Assembly (NCBI GenBank): GCA_002709835.1
Contig: PAQX01000032.1
Coordinates: 33,505-73,149, forward strand
Length of the DNA stretch: 39,645 bases
Direction of reading: 5' to 3'
Source: Deltaproteobacteria bacterium
Lineage (GTDB): Bacteria > Myxococcota_A > UBA9160 > UBA4427
Shown here: positions 8,426-16,504 of the stretch, piece by piece
Layout of the letters: every line of letters starts with the position of its first letter
Numbering within the stretch: position 1 is the stretch's first letter
Notes under the pieces: model-generated
What the model saw: the letters and a program-made list of their open reading frames with translations, nothing else
Databases searched by the model: none
Told to the model about the DNA's origin: nothing
Program-made: the position numbers and the translations under genes

Positions 8426-11101
8426 ATGGATCGGCTCGAGGCCCTGCTTTCCCACGCGCTCGTGCGCTGGTCGCTCGGTGTGCACGCGCGGGCCGGCCAG
8501 GTCCTCGCCGCGATGGGGATCGCGACCGTCGTCCTCTTCGTCTTCGCGGCGATGAACCTCGGCATCAACTCGGACAACGTCCAGCTGGTCTCCGAGGATC
8601 TGCCGGCACGTCAGAATTATCTCGAGTTCGCGAAGAGCTTCCCGAACATCGAGAACGTCATGCTCGTCGTGGTCGACGGCGAGACTCCCGAGGTCGCGCG
8701 TGAGGCCACCCACTCGCTTCGCGACGCTCTCGCGAAACGCCCCGACCTCTTCCACGACGTCTACATCCCGGGCTCCGGTCCCTTCTTCGAGAAGCACGGC
8801 CTGCTCTACCGCGACCTCGACGACCTCGACGAGTTCGCGCTCCAGATCGCACGCGTCCAGCCGATCCTGACCGCGCTCGAACGCGAGCCGACCGTGGCCA
8901 ACCTCGCTTCGCTCATCCAGAGCGGCCTCGAGCAGCGCGAGGACACCGACCTCGCGCTCGACGAACTCGCGACCCTCCTCGACCGGATCGGCGACGCGAC
9001 CGTCGAGGCCTATCAGGAGTTCCCCCTCGCGATCTCATGGGAGGAGATCCTGCTGCGTGGCTCCTCGGTCGAGAGCATCAAGCAGTGGGTGATCGTCGTG
9101 GACCCGGTGCTCGACTTCGGGAGCATCTTCGCTGCCGCCGGGCCGATGGCCGAGATCCGGCGCATCGCCGCGGACAACGATCTCGACCCGGATCACGGCG
9201 TGACGATCCGGCTGACCGGCAACCCCGTCCTCAACTACGAAGAGATGGCCGGCCTGCTCTGGGACATCGGCCTCGGCGGCGTGATCACGTTCTGCTTCGT
9301 CGTCGTCGTACTCTTCCGCGCGCTCCGTTCCGTCCGACTCGTGATCGCCTCCGTTGCGACGCTCCTCGCGGGACTCGTCTGGACGGGCGCCTTCGCGGCC
9401 GGAACCGTGGGGGCCCTCAACCTGGTCTCCGTGGCCTTCGCGATCCTCTTCATCGGCCTCGGCGTCGACTTCGCGATCCACCTGGGCATGGCCTACGTCG
9501 ACGGATTCCGTCGCGCCCTGGAAGAAGGAACCCCCGACGCCCATCAGACCGCCCTCGCCCATGCCTTCGAGCAGGTCGGCAGCTCTTTCGTGATCTGCAC
9601 CGTCACGACCGCGATCGGGTTCTACGTCTTCATCCCGACGGACAACATCGGCGTCGCGGAGCTCGGTCTGATCGCAGGCACCGGCATGATCGTGAACCTC
9701 TTCCTCACGACGACGCTCCTTCCGGCGCTTCTCGCGAAGGGATGTCGACTCGACCCGGAACGGGACGTGCCCCGCGCCATGACCTTCGACAACACCTGGT
9801 GGAGCGTCTTCACGCGCTGGCCTCGCGCCGTCGCGGGAACCGCGCTCGTACTTCTCGTCTTCGGCGGATGGAAAGCGATGCAGGTCGACTTCGACGCCAA
9901 CGTCGTGCGGATGCGCGACCCGTCGACCGAGAGCGTGCAGACCTTCAACGAGATGCTCGAGGAAGCGGGACAGCGCTCTCCGTGGCCGATGGACACGATT
10001 GCCCCGGATCTCGAGGCCGCGAACGAGATCGCTCGCGCCGTCGAGGAGCTCGAGGTCGTCGACATGGCGATCTCGCTCATGGATTACATCCCGACCGATC
10101 AGGAAGACAAGCTCTACCTGTTGGAAGACGTCGGCATGATCCTCGATGCACCGCGCGGGTCGGCAGCCCACCAGGAGCCGCCCACGACCGAAGAGCAGGT
10201 CGAAGCGCTCCGGGCGCTCCGGGACTTCCTCCGGGACCCCGCGATCGAGGACGAAGCCGGCGTCCTGGGGATGAGCATGCGCTCACTCCGGGCGAACCTC
10301 GACGAGTTCCTGACGCGCGCCGATGCGGACGACGACGTCGATGCCGCACTCGCGAGACTCGAAGAGGTCCTGCTAGGCGGACTCACCGATCAGCTCGTTC
10401 GATTGCGTGAGGCGACGCTGCTCGAAGAGGTGACCCTCGAAGATCTCCCGGACCAGCTCCGGGCGCGCATGCTGACGAAGGACGGCCGTGCCCGAGTCCA
10501 GATCTTCCCGGCCGAGCAGCTGATGGAGGAGGCCGCGTTCACGCGCTTCGCCTACGACGTGCAAGCGCTCGTCCCCGAAGCGACGGGCCTCCCCATGAAC
10601 ATGGTCGCCTTCGCCCAGGCGACCCGGGACAGCTTCCAGGAAGCCCTCGTTGCCGCGATCGTACTGATCACGATCCTGCTCGGGCTGCTCTGGCAGCGGC
10701 TCACGCCGGTCGGTCTCGTGCTCGCCCCGCTCCTTCTAAGCAACCTGCTCACGATCGGACTCATGACCGTGTCCGGCATCGCGTTCAACTTCGTGAACGT
10801 GGTCGTCGTTCCGCTCCTGCTCGGAATCGGCGTCGACTCGGGAATCCACCTCGTCCACCGCGCCGAAGCCCTCGCCAAGAGCGAGCTCGGGGGCGAACTC
10901 CTGGCGAGCACCACCGCCCGCGCCGTCTTCTACAGCGCACTCACCACGACGGTCAGCTTCGGCACCCTCGCCCTCTCGTCCCATCAGGGCGTGGCGAGCC
11001 TCGGCGTCGTGCTGACTCTCGGAATGGTGCTCACCGTCATGAGCAACCTCGTCGTGCTGCCGGCGCTCCTCGCGCTCCGGGTCCCGCGGCACCAGGACTG
11101 A
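8426..11101 (+). CDS. hpnN: HpnN-type hopanoid transporter, RND/MMPL superfamily
   Basis: HpnN carries hopanoids from the inner to the outer membrane. The 891-residue product has the duplicated RND plan: an N-terminal helix (about residues 28-48), a large periplasmic domain (50-270), five to six helices (275-430), a helix near 465-485, a second periplasmic domain (490-735), and a last helix bundle (745-890). Motifs FIGLGVDFAIHLGMAYVDG and LLGIGVDSGIHLVHRAEAL repeat the family's GxxxD-FxIH pattern in both halves. The segments NYLEFAKSFPNIENVMLVV and PFFEKHGLLY are typical of HpnN. ATG 8426 has GAGGAA about six bases before it. No other hopanoid gene is in the window. It ends four bases before the stop of the convergent NFACT gene. 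Confidence 0.87.
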   Translation: MDRLEALLSHALVRWSLGVHARAGQVLAAMGIATVVLFVFAAMNLGINSDNVQLVSEDLPARQNYLEFAKSFPNIENVMLVVVDGETPEVAREATHSLRDALAKRPDLFHDVYIPGSGPFFEKHGLLYRDLDDLDEFALQIARVQPILTALEREPTVANLASLIQSGLEQREDTDLALDELATLLDRIGDATVEAYQEFPLAISWEEILLRGSSVESIKQWVIVVDPVLDFGSIFAAAGPMAEIRRIAADNDLDPDHGVTIRLTGNPVLNYEEMAGLLWDIGLGGVITFCFVVVVLFRALRSVRLVIASVATLLAGLVWTGAFAAGTVGALNLVSVAFAILFIGLGVDFAIHLGMAYVDGFRRALEEGTPDAHQTALAHAFEQVGSSFVICTVTTAIGFYVFIPTDNIGVAELGLIAGTGMIVNLFLTTTLLPALLAKGCRLDPERDVPRAMTFDNTWWSVFTRWPRAVAGTALVLLVFGGWKAMQVDFDANVVRMRDPSTESVQTFNEMLEEAGQRSPWPMDTIAPDLEAANEIARAVEELEVVDMAISLMDYIPTDQEDKLYLLEDVGMILDAPRGSAAHQEPPTTEEQVEALRALRDFLRDPAIEDEAGVLGMSMRSLRANLDEFLTRADADDDVDAALARLEEVLLGGLTDQLVRLREATLLEEVTLEDLPDQLRARMLTKDGRARVQIFPAEQLMEEAAFTRFAYDVQALVPEATGLPMNMVAFAQATRDSFQEALVAAIVLITILLGLLWQRLTPVGLVLAPLLLSNLLTIGLMTVSGIAFNFVNVVVVPLLLGIGVDSGIHLVHRAEALAKSELGGELLASTTARAVFYSALTTTVSFGTLALSSHQGVASLGVVLTLGMVLTVMSNLVVLPALLALRVPRHQD

Positions 11102-11105
11102 ATCG

Positions 11106-12602
11106 TCAGTCGTCGATCTTCGACTTCATGAGGCGTTCGAGACGCTCCGGCTCGCGGCGCAGGTTCACGAACTTCCCGCCGGTCACGTAGACGAGGCCCT
11201 TCTTCGCGCCTTTCGGCTTCTTCACGTTCTTGATCGGTACGACGTGGACGTCCGCCCGGCCGGCGTTCTTCTGCTTCGAGAAGTGCACCGCTAGCTCACA
11301 GGCATCGATCACCGCTTCCGCCGGCGGATCCTCCCGCCCCTCCGTCCGCAGGATCACGTGACTCCCGGGCGCGCCGTCGAGGTGGAAGAAGAGGTCCTTC
11401 CCCCGAGCGATCCGCGTCGTGAGCACGTCGTTCGCTTCGTCGCTCCGGCCCACCCAGATCTCCATGTCCTCCGCAGAGCGATAGCGCCGCGGATGGAATT
11501 TCTTCGGCAGGTTCCGGTAGGCCTGGGGAAGCGCGGGCTTCTCCGGCCGCTTCGAGACGGCGGTCGCTCCCGGCTTCGTCGCGTGCCGACCGAGCAGCTT
11601 CTTCACGTCGCCCCGCGCGAGCAGCTCGTCGAGGTCGTCGGTCGTCGCGAGCTCCTCCTCGAGTTCGGCGATTCCGTCGATCGCCTGCTGGGCGCCATCG
11701 ATCTGCCCCCCTGCCTTCGTCAGGCGGCGGAGCAACTTCTGATAACGCTTGAAGATCGCGTCGAGGTTGTCCTTCGCGGACTTCTTGGGATCGAGCTTGA
11801 TCGTGACGGGCTCGCCGGTCGTGAAGTCGTCGACCGTCACCTCGGAGGTACCTGCTTCGATCCGACCGAGGTTCGCTTTGAGGAGTTCTCCGTGGGCCTG
11901 GAGCGTGGTTGCCTCGTCCGCCTCCGCGAGCTCCGTCTCGATTCGTTCGAGCCTCCGCTGTGCCGTCTTGCGCTCTTTCTTGAGCGCATTCGCGAGCCGC
12001 CGCCGATCCTCGTCCGCCGAGCGCTCTCCGATTTCTTCCGCATAACACGCCTCGACCGCCTCGAGCAGTCCGAGCCCCTCTTCGTCGGAAAAGCGGTCGT
12101 CGCCCCGTCGAGGCGCCGCGGAGCCAGGGTCGACCCAGCGATCCCCGAGCGAGAGCTCCGATCGCGTGTCGGCCAGCGGGCGGAGCGCCTGCACGACCTT
12201 CTCTTCTCCGTCGAGTAGATAGAGGTTGCTGCGGCGCCCGAAGATCGAGAGTAGGAGCGTGTACTGCCCCTCCTTCGCTTCGAAGCGGAGCGCCAGCTGC
12301 CGGTCCCCTCCGCGAAGCTTCACGCTCACGAGGCGGCCGCGACCGAGGTGGGCCCGGAGGTAGGCACTGAACGCCGGCAGACTTCCGGGGGCCGCAGGCA
12401 TCCGGCCGAGCAACCCGATCCGCGCGAGTTCGGGACGCGCGTCGATACCGAGGGTCGCCTTCCGCTTCCCGGTTTCGTCGCGGCGATAGAGGGTGAACGC
12501 CAGACGGCCACGGTCCGGCTCGACCCAACGCTCGATCCGCCCCCCGGCGAATTCCGCGTCGAGCACCGCAGCGACGCGCTCGAGTTCGACCAGAGTCAGC
12601 AT
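11106..12602 (-). CDS. NFACT family protein (RqcH/Rqc2-like ribosome quality-control factor)
   Basis: Rqc2/RqcH proteins bind stalled 50S-peptidyl-tRNA complexes and recruit tRNA-Ala for alanine tailing. The 498-residue protein shows the family order: NFACT-N (1-175), helix-hairpin-helix region (about 175-215), a long coiled coil (215-345), and the NFACT-R domain (375-480) with VGRSDEANDVLTTRIA and DLFFHLDGAPGSHVILR. The D100-R101 pair in NFACT-N (GGDRQLALRF) corresponds to the Asp-Arg pair needed for tRNA binding in RqcH. It is 49 bases downstream of mutM on the same strand, with GAGGAC just before ATG 12602. It may form an operon with mutM, although the functions are not obviously linked. 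Confidence 0.88.
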   Translation of the reverse strand: MLTLVELERVAAVLDAEFAGGRIERWVEPDRGRLAFTLYRRDETGKRKATLGIDARPELARIGLLGRMPAAPGSLPAFSAYLRAHLGRGRLVSVKLRGGDRQLALRFEAKEGQYTLLLSIFGRRSNLYLLDGEEKVVQALRPLADTRSELSLGDRWVDPGSAAPRRGDDRFSDEEGLGLLEAVEACYAEEIGERSADEDRRRLANALKKERKTAQRRLERIETELAEADEATTLQAHGELLKANLGRIEAGTSEVTVDDFTTGEPVTIKLDPKKSAKDNLDAIFKRYQKLLRRLTKAGGQIDGAQQAIDGIAELEEELATTDDLDELLARGDVKKLLGRHATKPGATAVSKRPEKPALPQAYRNLPKKFHPRRYRSAEDMEIWVGRSDEANDVLTTRIARGKDLFFHLDGAPGSHVILRTEGREDPPAEAVIDACELAVHFSKQKNAGRADVHVVPIKNVKKPKGAKKGLVYVTGGKFVNLRREPERLERLMKSKIDD

Positions 12603-12651
12603 GTCCTCAGTCTAGCGCCGGCAGCACGCGCCCACGCCCGATCGATCCAGA

Positions 12652-13527
12652 CTAGCGCTGGCAATGCGGACAATAGTGCGAAGACCGCTGGGCGATGAGC
12701 CGGCGCTTGATCGCTTCGCCGCACGTGTGGCACGGCTCGTTCTTTCGGCCGTAGACCCGACGCTCGTCCTGGTATCCGCCGTCGCTGCCGTCCGGTGCCA
12801 CGTAGTCGCTGATGCTCGACCCGCCGGTCTCGATCGACCGTCGCAGGACCTTGTGCAGACCGGCGACGATCGCGTCGCACTCCGTCCGCGTGACCCGCTT
12901 CGCCGCGCGCCCCGGGCGAACCCCCCCGAGAAAGAGCGCCTCGTCCGCGTAGATGTTTCCGACGCCCGCGGCGACGGTCTGGTCGAGAAGCATCGCCTTG
13001 ATCGCGACCCTTCGACCCCGGTTCGCCCGAAAGAGCTCCTCCCCCGTGACTTCGAGCGCATCGGTTCCGAGCCGGTCCAGCCGCTCGTTCGCCTCGCCCG
13101 CCGGAAGCCACTGGACCTTTCCGAATTTCCGCACGTCGCGGAAATAGACCTCGGGCCCCTCTCCTTCCATCTCGAAGCGGAGATGAGTGTGTGCATCGGG
13201 CTCGAAGCTCCGCTGTTCGTCGGGGTCGAGGGAGGCTCGCGCGGTCGCGGAGAGCAGGCGCACGCTCGTCGCCTCGCTCGAGAAGAGCTGCCCGGTCATG
13301 CCGAGATGGAGGAGAACCCGATCGCCGCGATCGAGACCCATCACGAGATACTTCCCCACCCGATCGAGCGCCTCGACAGACCGGCCTTCGAGCCGCTTTC
13401 GGAGCTCGTCCGGCGCCGTGATGAAGAAATAGCTGGGGGGCGTCGTGATCACGCGCCGGATCCGACGACCGACCAGGAAGGGCGCGATCCGGCGACGGGT
13501 CGTTTCGACTTCGGGGAGCTCGGGCAT
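12652..13527 (-). CDS. mutM: Formamidopyrimidine-DNA glycosylase (8-oxoguanine repair)
   Basis: Fpg/MutM excises 8-oxoguanine and formamidopyrimidines and nicks the strand. The 291-residue protein begins MPELPEVETTRR, which after Met removal exposes the catalytic N-terminal proline and glutamate. The conserved lysine is in RVGKYLV, and HLGMTGQL follows. The helix-two-turn-helix region contains LLDQTVAAGVGNIYADEALF. A C-terminal zinc finger is complete: CHTCG, sixteen residues between the pairs, then CPHC, with the DNA-contacting arginine in QRSSHYC. Length is normal. It diverges from recX with 80 bases between the starts, so two DNA-repair genes share a promoter region. Confidence 0.96.
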   Translation of the reverse strand: MPELPEVETTRRRIAPFLVGRRIRRVITTPPSYFFITAPDELRKRLEGRSVEALDRVGKYLVMGLDRGDRVLLHLGMTGQLFSSEATSVRLLSATARASLDPDEQRSFEPDAHTHLRFEMEGEGPEVYFRDVRKFGKVQWLPAGEANERLDRLGTDALEVTGEELFRANRGRRVAIKAMLLDQTVAAGVGNIYADEALFLGGVRPGRAAKRVTRTECDAIVAGLHKVLRRSIETGGSSISDYVAPDGSDGGYQDERRVYGRKNEPCHTCGEAIKRRLIAQRSSHYCPHCQR

Positions 13528-13607
13528 CGATTAGGCGGGTCCGCAGTCCGCGGGGAGGCCAATCCGCGCCCCGCGAGGGCATTCGCCGATTTGGTAGCGT
13601 GCAGGTC

Positions 13608-14234
13608 ATGGAACCGCATCGGCCATCGCGACTCGCCGCGAACCCGGACGCACCGCCCTCCAAGCGCAAGCGCCGGGACGCATTGCCCCTCGACGCGAAG
13701 TGGCTCGCGGAGGAGGCGGTCCGCTCGCTCGCGCGGTCGGACCAATCGCGCCGTCGCCTGATCGAAACCCTCGAGCGGAAGCTCGACGAGCGGTGCGCAC
13801 GAACCGAGGAGGATGCCCAGCCGGTTCGGGCCGCGATTCCCGGGATCGTCGATGCCCTCGTCGATCGGGGCTACGTCGACGATCACCGACTCGCGACCCA
13901 CCTCTTCGAACGCGGTCGCGCCGCCGGCCGATCCCGGGCCCAGATCGAGCGGCAGCTCTTCGCAAAAGGGATCGAGCCCTCGACCCTCCAACAGATCGAG
14001 CGCGACCGAAGCGAAGAAGCGACCGGGGCGCGAGCGGACGAGGGGGGCAGCTTCGCCCACACGGACGAGGTCGAGGCCGCCTTCCGCGTCGCGCGGAAGA
14101 AGAAGCTCGGCCCCTTCTGCCCCGACCCCGACGAGCGGATCGCCCAACGCCAGCGGCACCTCGGATTCCTCGCGCGGCGCGGCTTCTCGAGCGACGTCGC
14201 GCACCACGTGATCGACGCGGAGACGGCTGAGTGA
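13608..14234 (+). CDS. recX: RecX family regulatory protein
   Basis: RecX binds RecA and limits its filament. Three-helix repeats are visible: residues about 27-60 (LAEEAVRSLARSDQSRRRLIE), 75-120 (IVDALVDRGYVDDHRLATHL, then GRSRAQIERQLFAKGI), and a C-terminal repeat with AFRVARKKKLG and HLGFLARRGFSSDVAHHVI. The GYVDDHRLA segment is the family hallmark. Length is 208 residues from ATG 13608; a GTG three codons upstream is a possible alternative. The 25-residue polar N-terminal extension is longer than in E. coli RecX. No recA is adjacent. The next gene, pqqB-like, begins 25 bases downstream with its own strong ribosome binding site. Confidence 0.85.
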   Translation: MEPHRPSRLAANPDAPPSKRKRRDALPLDAKWLAEEAVRSLARSDQSRRRLIETLERKLDERCARTEEDAQPVRAAIPGIVDALVDRGYVDDHRLATHLFERGRAAGRSRAQIERQLFAKGIEPSTLQQIERDRSEEATGARADEGGSFAHTDEVEAAFRVARKKKLGPFCPDPDERIAQRQRHLGFLARRGFSSDVAHHVIDAETAE

Positions 14235-14259
14235 GCGCGGCAAACGTGAGGAGGACCTC

Positions 14260-15159
14260 GTGAAGGTCCGGCTCCTCGGCTCCGGCGTCGCCACCGGCGT
14301 GCCGACCTGGAACGACGGCTCCGAAGTCGCGCGGAAGGCGCGCGCGCTCGATGCGGATCACCCGCGACGACTCGGTGCCTGCCTCGCCGTCAGCGCCGAC
14401 GGCGTCCGCTACTCGATCGTGGAGGCCCCCTTCCACCTCGCTTCGACCCTCGCCCACGATCCCCTCTTCGCGCCTCCGGAAGGCAGCCGCGCAGTTCCGA
14501 TCGATTCGCTCCTGCTGACGAGCGGTGACCTAGACGCCTGCGGCGGCGCGCTCGCCCTGCGAAGCGGCCTCGCGATCCGGATCGCGTCGACCGCGGACCT
14601 GCGGCGCGAGCTGCTCGATCACGACGCCGCCTTCGTCAGCCTGGAACCCCTCTGGACCGGCCTCGGCTGGGACAAGCCCTTCGCGCTCGATCGGGACGAA
14701 GCGCTGGAAGCCCGTCTCTTCCCCCTTCCGGGTCCCGTTCCGGATCATCTGCGCGACCGCTCGACGAGCGTGGGCCGCGCTCGCTGTGGCGTCCGGATCA
14801 CCGACAAGCGGAGCGGCGCCCGACTCGTCTGGGCCCCGCGGATCGAGCGGCTCGACTCGGCGACCCTCGCGGAGCTGCGCGAAGCGGACGTACGCTTCGT
14901 CGACGGAACCTGTTATGCGGCGGACGAAGCGCGACGACTTCGCCCCGGAGCCCGCACGCCGGTGGATCTGGGTCACGTCCCGATCGACGGCCCCGGCGGC
15001 TCGCTGGCCGTCCTCTCCGGCATGAACGGCCGCTCGATCTACGTGCACATCGCGGCGAGCAATCCGCTTGCGAACCAGCGGGCCAAGGAAACCCTCCGCC
15101 TCGAACGCGCGGGGGCGATCGTCGGCCAAGATGGCCTCGCCTTCGAGGTTCGACCATGA
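14260..15159 (+). CDS. PqqB-like metallo-beta-lactamase-fold protein with altered metal-site residues
   Basis: The 299-residue protein follows PqqB from end to end: MKVRLLGSGVATGVPTWN at the start, IDSLLLTSGDLDACGG in the middle, FVDGTCYAADEA, then DLGHVPIDGPGGSLAVL and IYVHIAASNPL near the C terminus. PqqB is the iron-dependent oxygenase of pyrroloquinoline quinone synthesis. Several family hallmarks are changed here: the Cys cluster after the first WN (WNCNC-x2-C in PqqB) is WNDGSEVAR; the LDH of the metal motif is LDA; HxNNTNP is HIAASNP. GTG 14260 is preceded by GAGGAGG. Its last bases overlap the pqqD start (ATGA). The neighbours make a PQQ-related role likely; the lost ligands leave catalytic function in doubt. 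Confidence 0.82.
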   Translation: MKVRLLGSGVATGVPTWNDGSEVARKARALDADHPRRLGACLAVSADGVRYSIVEAPFHLASTLAHDPLFAPPEGSRAVPIDSLLLTSGDLDACGGALALRSGLAIRIASTADLRRELLDHDAAFVSLEPLWTGLGWDKPFALDRDEALEARLFPLPGPVPDHLRDRSTSVGRARCGVRITDKRSGARLVWAPRIERLDSATLAELREADVRFVDGTCYAADEARRLRPGARTPVDLGHVPIDGPGGSLAVLSGMNGRSIYVHIAASNPLANQRAKETLRLERAGAIVGQDGLAFEVRP

Positions 15160-15443
15160 GCAGCCCGCGCTACGCGCTCTCCCGCCACGCCGCCCTCAAG
15201 ATTCGTTCCCACGGACACGTGCTCGTCCTACCCGAGCGCGCGATCCGTCTGGAAGGCAGCGGCGGGGAGATCCTCGAACTCGTCGATGGCCAGCGATCGA
15301 GGGCAGACATCGAAGCCGTGCTCGACGCCCGCTACCCCGAAACGGAAGGCCTCGCGCAGGAGATCGCGCGCTTTCTGGACGAGATGATCGCGATGGGCGG
15401 CGTGGTCCGCGTCGAAGAGATCACGGCGAGTACGAACCCATGA
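15156..15443 (+). CDS. pqqD: PqqD family peptide chaperone (RiPP recognition element)
   Basis: PqqD binds the PqqA precursor peptide and presents it to the radical SAM enzyme PqqE. The 95-residue protein has the PqqD winged fold pattern: a short beta region (YALSRHAALKIRSHGHVLVL), then LEGSGGEILELVDGQRS, and helices with DIEAVLDARYP and IARFLDEMIAMGGVV. It overlaps the preceding gene by four bases (ATGA) and pqqE by four bases (ATGA), so the three are translationally coupled. No pqqA precursor gene is visible nearby. Confidence 0.9.
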   Translation: MSSPRYALSRHAALKIRSHGHVLVLPERAIRLEGSGGEILELVDGQRSRADIEAVLDARYPETEGLAQEIARFLDEMIAMGGVVRVEEITASTNP

Positions 15444-16504
15444 ACGAGACGACGCCGCTCAACCTGATCGCGGAGCTGACCTACCGATGCCCGCTGCAAT
15501 GTCCGTACTGTTCCAACCCGCTGGCGTTTCGCGAGCGACGGGAGGCCCTCAGCGCCGAGGACTGGGGCCGCGTCTTCGAAGAAGCGGCCGCGCTCGGGGT
15601 CGTCCACGTCGGCCTCACGGGCGGCGAACCGAGCGCGCGCGCCGATCTCCCCGAGATCCTCGAACGCGCGGTCGCGGCGGATCTCTATCCCCATCTCGTG
15701 ACGGCAGGACTACCGCTCAAGCCCGACGGACTGTCGCAGCTCGCCGATCTCGGCCTGCGCAGCGTCCAGGTCTCGATCCAAGATGCGACCGCCGAAGGTT
15801 CGGATCGGATCGCGGGGACACGCAGCTTCGAAGCGAAGCTCGCGCTCTGCGAACGCACCAAGGAGCTCGACCTCGCGCTGACTCTCAACTGCGTCCTCCA
15901 CCGAGAGAACCTCGACGGCATCGACGAGATCATCGACCTCGCCGAACGACTCCGCGCCGACCGACTGGAGCTCGCGAACACCCAGTACCACGGCTGGGCC
16001 CTCCTCAATCGCGCCGCCCTCATGCCGACCGCAGAACAGCTCGCGGAGGCGAGCACGAAAGTGAAGGCCGCGCAGGCAAGACTCGCTGGAGGCGGACCGA
16101 ACATGCTCTTCGTGCTCCCCGACTACTTCTCGGATCGCCCGAAGCCCTGCATGGGCGGCTGGGGACGTGTGGCGATGGTCGTCGATCCGATCGGGCGGGT
16201 TCTGCCCTGTCACGAAGCAGGCGAGATCGATGGACTGGAGTTCTGGGACGTCCGGACGCATTCGGTCGCAGAAGCGTGGAACGAAGCGCCGGGCATGCAG
16301 GCCTATCGCGGAACGGACTGGATGCCCGAGCCGTGCCGGAGCTGCCCGGAGCGTGAGGTCGACTTCGGGGGCTGCCGCTGCCAGGCGTTCCGCCTGCTCG
16401 GCGATGCGGCCCGCACCGATCCGGCGTGCACACGCTCGCCAGACCACGAGATCATCGTCGCGGCCCGGGACCAGCGCGATCCGGGGTTCGTCCCCCGGCG
16501 TTAG
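15440..16504 (+). CDS. pqqE: PqqE, PqqA peptide cyclase (radical SAM/SPASM)
   Basis: PqqE forms the carbon-carbon bond between Glu and Tyr of PqqA, the first committed step of PQQ synthesis. The 354-residue protein has the radical SAM cluster motif C17-x3-C21-x2-C24 (YRCPLQCPYCSNP), the SAM-binding GGEPSARADL, and NTQYHGWALLNR. The SPASM region is canonical: KPCMGGWG, VLPCHEAG, WMPEPCRSCPE, DFGGCRCQAF and a final DPAC, including the Asp-Phe-Gly-Gly-Cys segment that ligates an auxiliary cluster. ATG 15440 overlaps the pqqD stop. The 3' end overlaps the convergent subtilase gene by 53 bases. The intact motifs contrast with the changed PqqB-like protein upstream. Confidence 0.95.
   Translation: MNETTPLNLIAELTYRCPLQCPYCSNPLAFRERREALSAEDWGRVFEEAAALGVVHVGLTGGEPSARADLPEILERAVAADLYPHLVTAGLPLKPDGLSQLADLGLRSVQVSIQDATAEGSDRIAGTRSFEAKLALCERTKELDLALTLNCVLHRENLDGIDEIIDLAERLRADRLELANTQYHGWALLNRAALMPTAEQLAEASTKVKAAQARLAGGGPNMLFVLPDYFSDRPKPCMGGWGRVAMVVDPIGRVLPCHEAGEIDGLEFWDVRTHSVAEAWNEAPGMQAYRGTDWMPEPCRSCPEREVDFGGCRCQAFRLLGDAARTDPACTRSPDHEIIVAARDQRDPGFVPRR

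Noticed and set aside
14200..14260. Possible pqqA precursor gene before the pqqB-like gene
   Set aside because: No short frame with the required Glu-x3-Tyr core and ribosome binding site is present here or just after pqqE.
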